Shown here piece after piece: positions 59,359 to 64,000 of a stretch of 64,000 nucleotides of DNA. This DNA comes from Viola odorata (Eukaryota; Streptophyta; Magnoliopsida; Malpighiales; Violaceae). The notes under the pieces are model-generated. The model ran no database searches, was not told the DNA's origin, and saw only the letters and a program-made list of their open reading frames with translations. The stretch's first letter is position 1. Each line of letters opens with the position of its first letter. Where the stretch lies: positions 64,628,427 through 64,692,426 of the forward strand of contig OY829542.1 of the NCBI GenBank assembly GCA_963691705.1. Reading direction: 5' to 3'. Both the position numbers and the translations under genes were made by a program.

Positions 59359-60348
59359 CTTGATTAATATTCGCCCTGCTAATTAACCAAACGCAATCAA
59401 AACATAATAGTCTGTCAACCCTAACGACAGGACATTCGAGAAAACTGAATAAAATTATGAAATAAACTTATAGCATAAGTAACAAAAAGAACTTAAAAGC
59501 AATACAAAACTTTAGCCACCTTTATACTCAAATATTTTCTCAATTGACTTAATCATTTATTATGTCAGGACAACCTTCGGCGTCTTATCGTAATTAACTT
59601 GATCGTCTATTATGCCGAGATAACCCTAACCCTAACCCTACAACAACAACAACAAAAAAATACAAAGAATTCAATTAATTATTTTTAAACTTTTACTCTA
59701 ACTACAATGTCTAAATTATCATTACTTTGTTTAAATATAACATACCAAAGAACACTAAAAATGAACCTTAAAGCCAAAGACATGCTGGTCCATGAAATAT
59801 TCTTTATGATAAGATATAGATGCTTAAAGTTGTTTTATTCAAAAAATAAAAAAAATCTCTTTAATTATCTGGCTTCATATTCACCATCCATCATCATCAA
59901 CCATGATATTTATTATATAAAACAGTATAAAAGTCATTATTTCAATGGTTGCTATTGAATGCACCAATAACAAATTAAAATCTTGTAAAACAAAAAAGCA
60001 AATTAAAAAAGAACATAAAAAAGAGGTCCAATTAATGTTTGTTATCGTTATTTGTACGTCAATCTCGAGTTTGAATTTTGAGAATAAAAAATACATGCTA
60101 GTAGGGTTATCATTTTTGAGAATCTGACAATATTCGAACGAGATTAATATTTCTTGAAATGACGGGAAAGAGAAAAATTTGAAGAGGGTCCAGTACTGCT
60201 TTATGCCCTTGTTTGTTAGTAAATACATATATTTGTAAGATCAATTAATTAGTTATATTCTTTCACATGCACTGTCTTCATCATTTTGCTGCCCCAACAA
60301 CTTTAAAAGATGTTATTTCTCCATCAAATTCAAATGCTATGTTTCTTG
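59359..60348. other. Intergenic; no gene recognised
   Basis: AT-rich spacer with the interstitial telomere-type motif at 59622-59640. The upstream region of the HMA-type gene lies at its right side. Confidence 0.45.
59622..59640. promoter_or_regulatory. Telo-box-like tract (AACCCTA)n
   Basis: Three consecutive CCCTAA units (aaccctaaccctaacccta), followed by (CAA)n. Plant telo boxes occur in promoters of growth and translation genes, and can also be interstitial telomere relics. It lies about 260 bases before the doubtful minus-strand ORF. Confidence 0.5.
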
Positions 60349-61058
60349 ATGGATTCCTGGGTTAAGAAGGAAATTGGTAAGCTTAAAATCTACCGATCCA
60401 AGAAACTACTCCTTCTTCCCGTAACTAGTTCCTCAACAATAATTCCTCATCTGGTTGGTGATCAATTTGTCTTTCTTCATCATCTTTTACTTATATAGAT
60501 ACATAACAACATATGGTGTTCACTGCAAACAATTTAATTCTGATATTGTTGCTTCTTTAGGCCGATCAGGAAGTTGTTTTAGCAGCTGATTTGGGATGCG
60601 CCGGATGCTACAAGCGAGTGGCTGATGCAATTTCAACCATTGATGGTAAGCATATATATATAACTCTGTCTATCTACTTATCTTGAATCTCCAAATCATA
60701 TACAAGATATAGTGACCAGCTCATATTGGCGTCGTCTGGCGTGATCCAAATCTTGTAACCTATAATTCCGTAGACCATTTTTTTAACATGTTTTCATCCG
60801 CGATATGATCTAACTATAATACTATGATGAATGCGCTGTCATGTTGATTTAGCCACTCCAAATGACAAACACCTTTTTATATATCCTTAACTCATGAATC
60901 TGATCGATTGATGGTCAGGATTTGCAGATTTGGAATCTGTGGTGGTGCATGTGATAGAGAAGAAAGTCACAATCTCTTGTAAATCTGTCACCAATAAAAT
61001 TTCGTCAGCAAAATCTTCTGTTGTCCACAACATCCAAGCAAGCAAGCAAACCCTCTAG
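60349..61058 (+). CDS. Small heavy-metal-associated (HMA) domain protein
   Basis: Three proposed exons, 60349-60420, 60561-60645 and 60919-61058, give 98 residues. The second and third are well supported. They code for ADQEVVLAADLGCAGCYKRV and FADLESVVVHVIEKKVTISC, together an HMA fold. The metal-binding CxxC is CAGC, and the splice G|GA falls between the first helix and the second strand, common in this family. The first exon is less sure: MDSWVKKEIG...LLLLP, ending CCC|GTAACT, keeps the frame, whereas the stronger-looking donor at 60375 does not. There is no C-terminal CaaX box, so it is not isoprenylated. Such proteins bind copper, zinc or cadmium ions; the ligand is unknown. Confidence 0.75.
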
Positions 61059-61471
61059 CTAGGATTGCTCTATAAAATCATATTTGTAGAGTGTGAAATC
61101 ATTCAATTGGTAAGTTTATTTGATGAATACATGGATTGCTTCTTAATTCATGGAGAGATAGTTAAATAATTGGCTGTTAAATTGTGTAAGGCCAATCCTG
61201 TCTACTTCCTTTAAGTTCTTAATTGATGATTAGGAAATGGTTTTGCATGATCTGCTTTTAGTTTGTTTTTTGGGGGTAAACTGTTGTTATGCTCTAAGCA
61301 AGTATATATGAGAAAATAACATCAAATTTATATGGTAGCAAAGTATGAGTAAATATTTGGGTTAGAATCTTCGTCTATCAAAAATAATAAAAATAAAATC
61401 ATTTGAGCACTCAACTTTATATAGTAATACCGATCTTGCCTAATCCCAAAATGGCACTCGAAAAAATGTTA
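61059..61471. other. 3' flank of the HMA-type gene
   Basis: Probable 3' untranslated region and spacer. Nothing further seen. Confidence 0.45.
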
Positions 61472-61706
61472 CTCCCTCTGTTATAAATTACTTGTCGTTT
61501 CACTGTTCATGCACGCGTTTCGAGGAGACCGAATGACCCACTATTTGACCCCAAAAAATTCCGTACTTTTTTTCGAACGTACGTTAATGATTTACGTACG
61601 TTCACAAAAAAATACGGAATTTTTTGGGGTCAAATAGTGAGTCATCGGGGCCTCCTAGGGAGGCGTGCATGAACAGTAAACGTCAAGTAATTTATAACGG
61701 AGGGAG
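61472..61706. mobile_element. Stowaway-like MITE, intact hairpin
   Basis: A 235-bp element with TA on both sides (61470-61471, 61707-61708). The ends CTCCCTCTGTTATAAATTAC and GTAATTTATAACGGAGGGAG are inverted. The inverted pairing runs almost to the centre: gaccccaaaaaattccgta against tacggaattttttggggtc, and gaacgtacgtt against acgtacgttc. A perfect small hairpin of the Tc1/mariner Stowaway type, and the best-preserved member of the family at 50426 and 51300. Confidence 0.88.
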
Positions 61707-61860
61707 TAACTGGTTAATTTTAGCGGGAAAGTTAGGATCTTAGGTGCCTAATTAAATAACGGAAAAAGTTAAGTATCATTTTAAAATTAGGTAAAAGTTG
61801 ATGGCAAGATTGAGCAACCCATACAAAGTTGGGTGCTCAAAATAAAATCTCTACTTCTCC

Positions 61861-64000
61861 TAGTGCCTGTTTGGCATTCTGGTTTGGTACCAGGAAGTTG
61901 GTTTACCAAACCAGAAAGTCAAAATAGGTGTTTGGTAACACCTATTTTAAACAAACTTCCCTAGAAGTTGGTTTATAAAACCAAAGAAAACACTGGTTTT
62001 GTCACTTGATCAGAATGCTGCAGTTGGCCAAACCAATGGTTCAAACAAAACAACTTCCCGTGTTTTGTGATTAATGAATTTTTGGAAACCCAAAAATACC
62101 CCTCCTCATCGCATGGGTCGTCCGCAAGATTTCATTCCAGCCCCAAAAATTTCCTTCTTCTCTTCGCCTCACGCAGCCGCAGTCCATCGTGCCCGATCTT
62201 CTTCTTCTTCGAATCCGTGTCCGTAGCAGCCGCTCCCAGCCTCACGCCGGCCTTCTGCTCTCTTCACGATTGTTTGTTGGTCAGTTCCAGAAGAGAAAGG
62301 TAGAGCAGCACTGTAGGAAGAACAGGTAAAGCTTATTCCCTTCCCAGACCCACGTCGTTGCTCTCTTCGTCCCTCTAAACCGCGAATCCGATTGGGTTTT
62401 CTCCACTGAATCGGGCCACCTCCAGCTCCTGCTCTCCTCTCCTGGAATCTCATGCCTCATCTTGATCGGTAACAACCCTTACTACATCTTGATCTGAAAA
62501 TATATTGTTGTTATAATTACTTTGGAATTTTGCCATTTTTTGCAAAATATTATTGTCAGATGCATGTTTACACCATCTTAGGAATTGATTTGGCTGAAAT
62601 TAATGGGTTGCCTTGAGGTAATTTGTTGTTGTGGCTGATTTCCATTGCTACGCATACCATGTGTTTGTAAAAATGCCCAAATGAGTGTTTAAATGTTTAT
62701 ATAAGTGATGCACAGATGGTATTGAAGTGCGATTCACTGAATTTTGAATCAGTGCTCTTATTCTCTTATGTCTTTGCCCATGAATGCAAATGTCTTAATA
62801 GGATTCTTACCCATTTACTATACCATCTCGTGATGGACAGAAGCCAAATGGCTCAGAACAGTTTTGTGTCTGTTTTCGTTTTGATTTTCTGTGCGTTTCT
62901 TCCATCAGAATGATCTGAACTTTTCTGTACTTATTCGTCTATCTGAGTAGAGAAAATGTCCTTTTTGAGTCGGCTGCTAACTCAGTGATCTTGGCACACT
63001 TTTCGGCCTTGGAAGAAAAGTGTGCAGAAATCGCGCGAGAAAAACAGCCTTGTGTTGTGCGTCTGTTTTGAGTGTCTTCCACTTGGAATTTCAATTTTCT
63101 TTCTTCTACAAAGTTTTAGATCGGAGTCTTTTGAGTCTGTCTACAAATTGTCATGAATTTTGGTCCACGTTTGATATGTTTTAAAGGCAGAAGCCGAATG
63201 TCTGCTGGGTGTTCTTGATTGTTCATTTAATTTTGATTTGTATTGCAGATCAAGAGGATGAGTAGTGTGCTTCTGGTGATGGATTTGAAGTCCTTCAACA
63301 ACTTCTGTTTCTGTTGTTTCCAAATTGAGCGTGCACTAAATTGATGGTTTGAAGATTACACCAATATGTTCAGTTCTGGTCCTGCGCTTGTCGAGCAGCG
63401 AATTCCTGTTGTCCCTGTCCTTCTGGTGTACTGTTGAAATAAGCCTCGCTTAGTTGTTCTGTATGAACACCTTCCTAGAATCAATTTTTTCCTGCATGTA
63501 TAAGCTCTATACACAATTTTTCCCTTTTAGTTGCTAACTTGACATTTGAACTTCCAGAATTAGTTTAATCTCATTGAAACATTTCTAATGCTACTAATTG
63601 TTTCTTATTTTAGCTTTTCTTTTTATGTGCAAATAAATAAACAAATTAGTTTCTAAGGAGCATGTCATTTATACAATCACAAATAATTCGAAAAATCCTT
63701 ATACCATTAGCAAGAAATCATAGCCGAAATAATGTATTATTTAATATCCTACATTTTTACTATACCATTAGCAAAAAATAGATTGATTTAAATAATCTAT
63801 ATATATACTAAAAAATATTATAAATAAAATGTTAATTATTTGTTTACCAAAATATATTGATTAAAAATATCTATATAGAGTTTACAAATTTTTTAATATA
63901 ATGCTTTAAACCATGGTATTAATAATTTATATTTTTTTATGGCATTAATAAGTTTAATTTATTTATGATATTAGATAAATATTAAATTATAAATAAATTG
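61861..64000 (+). other. Unresolved region: possible left part of a TIR transposon or a spliced leader
   Basis: At about 61865 gtgcctgtttggcattctgg resembles the GTCTGTTTGG-type terminus of the Harbinger-like element at 22960, followed by repeated ggtttggta/ggaagttggttta words. From 62060 to 62460 the sequence is CT-rich and GC-richer, like a promoter and leader, with a donor-like AACAG|GTAAAG at 62325. A further acceptor-like gtattgcag lies at 63249. Only short frames follow, including a 23-codon one from 63366. No protein family is recognised and the right end is outside or not found. The last 500 bases are AT-rich. Confidence 0.3.

Noticed and set aside
1..64000. CRISPR arrays, operons, ribosome binding sites, bacterial-type systems
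   Set aside because: The window is plant nuclear DNA with spliced genes; the repeats present are transposons, microsatellites and duplications, not spacer arrays.

Overview
The window is nuclear DNA from a flowering plant, almost certainly a core eudicot. It is AT-rich between genes. Genes have GT-AG introns, and the families (MOR1, NST-type NAC, NIMIN, berberine-bridge-like oxidase, GPI-anchored LTP) are plant ones. It carries about ten recognisable genes separated by transposon debris. The genes are unrelated neighbours; nothing suggests a pathway cluster.

Layout. 1-711 (-): 5' end of a MOR1/XMAP215 microtubule regulator, running off the left edge. 4718-5683 (-): two-exon EAR-motif, zinc-ribbon protein of the GIR type. 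6260-15902: first copy of a large segmental duplication, enclosing a glutaredoxin-like gene (9872-10873, +). 16464-18003: debris of berberine-bridge-like oxidase copies and a solo LTR. 18587-20197 (-): intact berberine-bridge-like oxidase. 20404-21872: a small transposon with a 9-bp target duplication, two signal-peptide small ORFs and a copia-type LTR. 22096-30135: second copy of the duplication, lacking the glutaredoxin gene and invaded by a 3.47-kb PIF/Harbinger-like element (22960-26430). That element appears to carry the last exon of an SDA1-type gene.

30274-38191: a hAT transposon with an 8-bp target duplication, itself split by a full-length L1 LINE (31816-37760, two open ORFs). 39746-41172 (-): three-exon NAC factor of the NST/SND1 secondary-wall clade. 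45469-46809: 1.34-kb foldback element just upstream of a NIMIN-like gene (47065-47445, +). 48142-48722: short non-autonomous relative of the hAT element. 50.4-51.5 kb: two decayed Stowaway-like MITEs. 52690-53385 (+): acidic plant-specific protein. 54538-55017: decayed 25S rRNA fragment. 55916-57046 (+): two-exon, probably plastid, one-membrane-span protein. 57719-58529 (-): three-exon GPI-anchored lipid-transfer protein. 58969-59358 (-): doubtful low-complexity ORF. 60349-61058 (+): small heavy-metal-associated-domain protein. 61472-61706: clean Stowaway MITE. 61861-64000: unresolved, possibly the left part of another element or an untranslated leader.

The most unusual content is structural: the duplicated segment with an apparent micro-homology deletion of a gene-bearing block, the Harbinger-like element with a captured gene tail placed behind a promoter-like leader, and the LINE-in-hAT nest whose removal leaves a continuous transposase frame. 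Exon borders were set by eye from splice consensus, frame continuity and family resemblance. No database search was possible.
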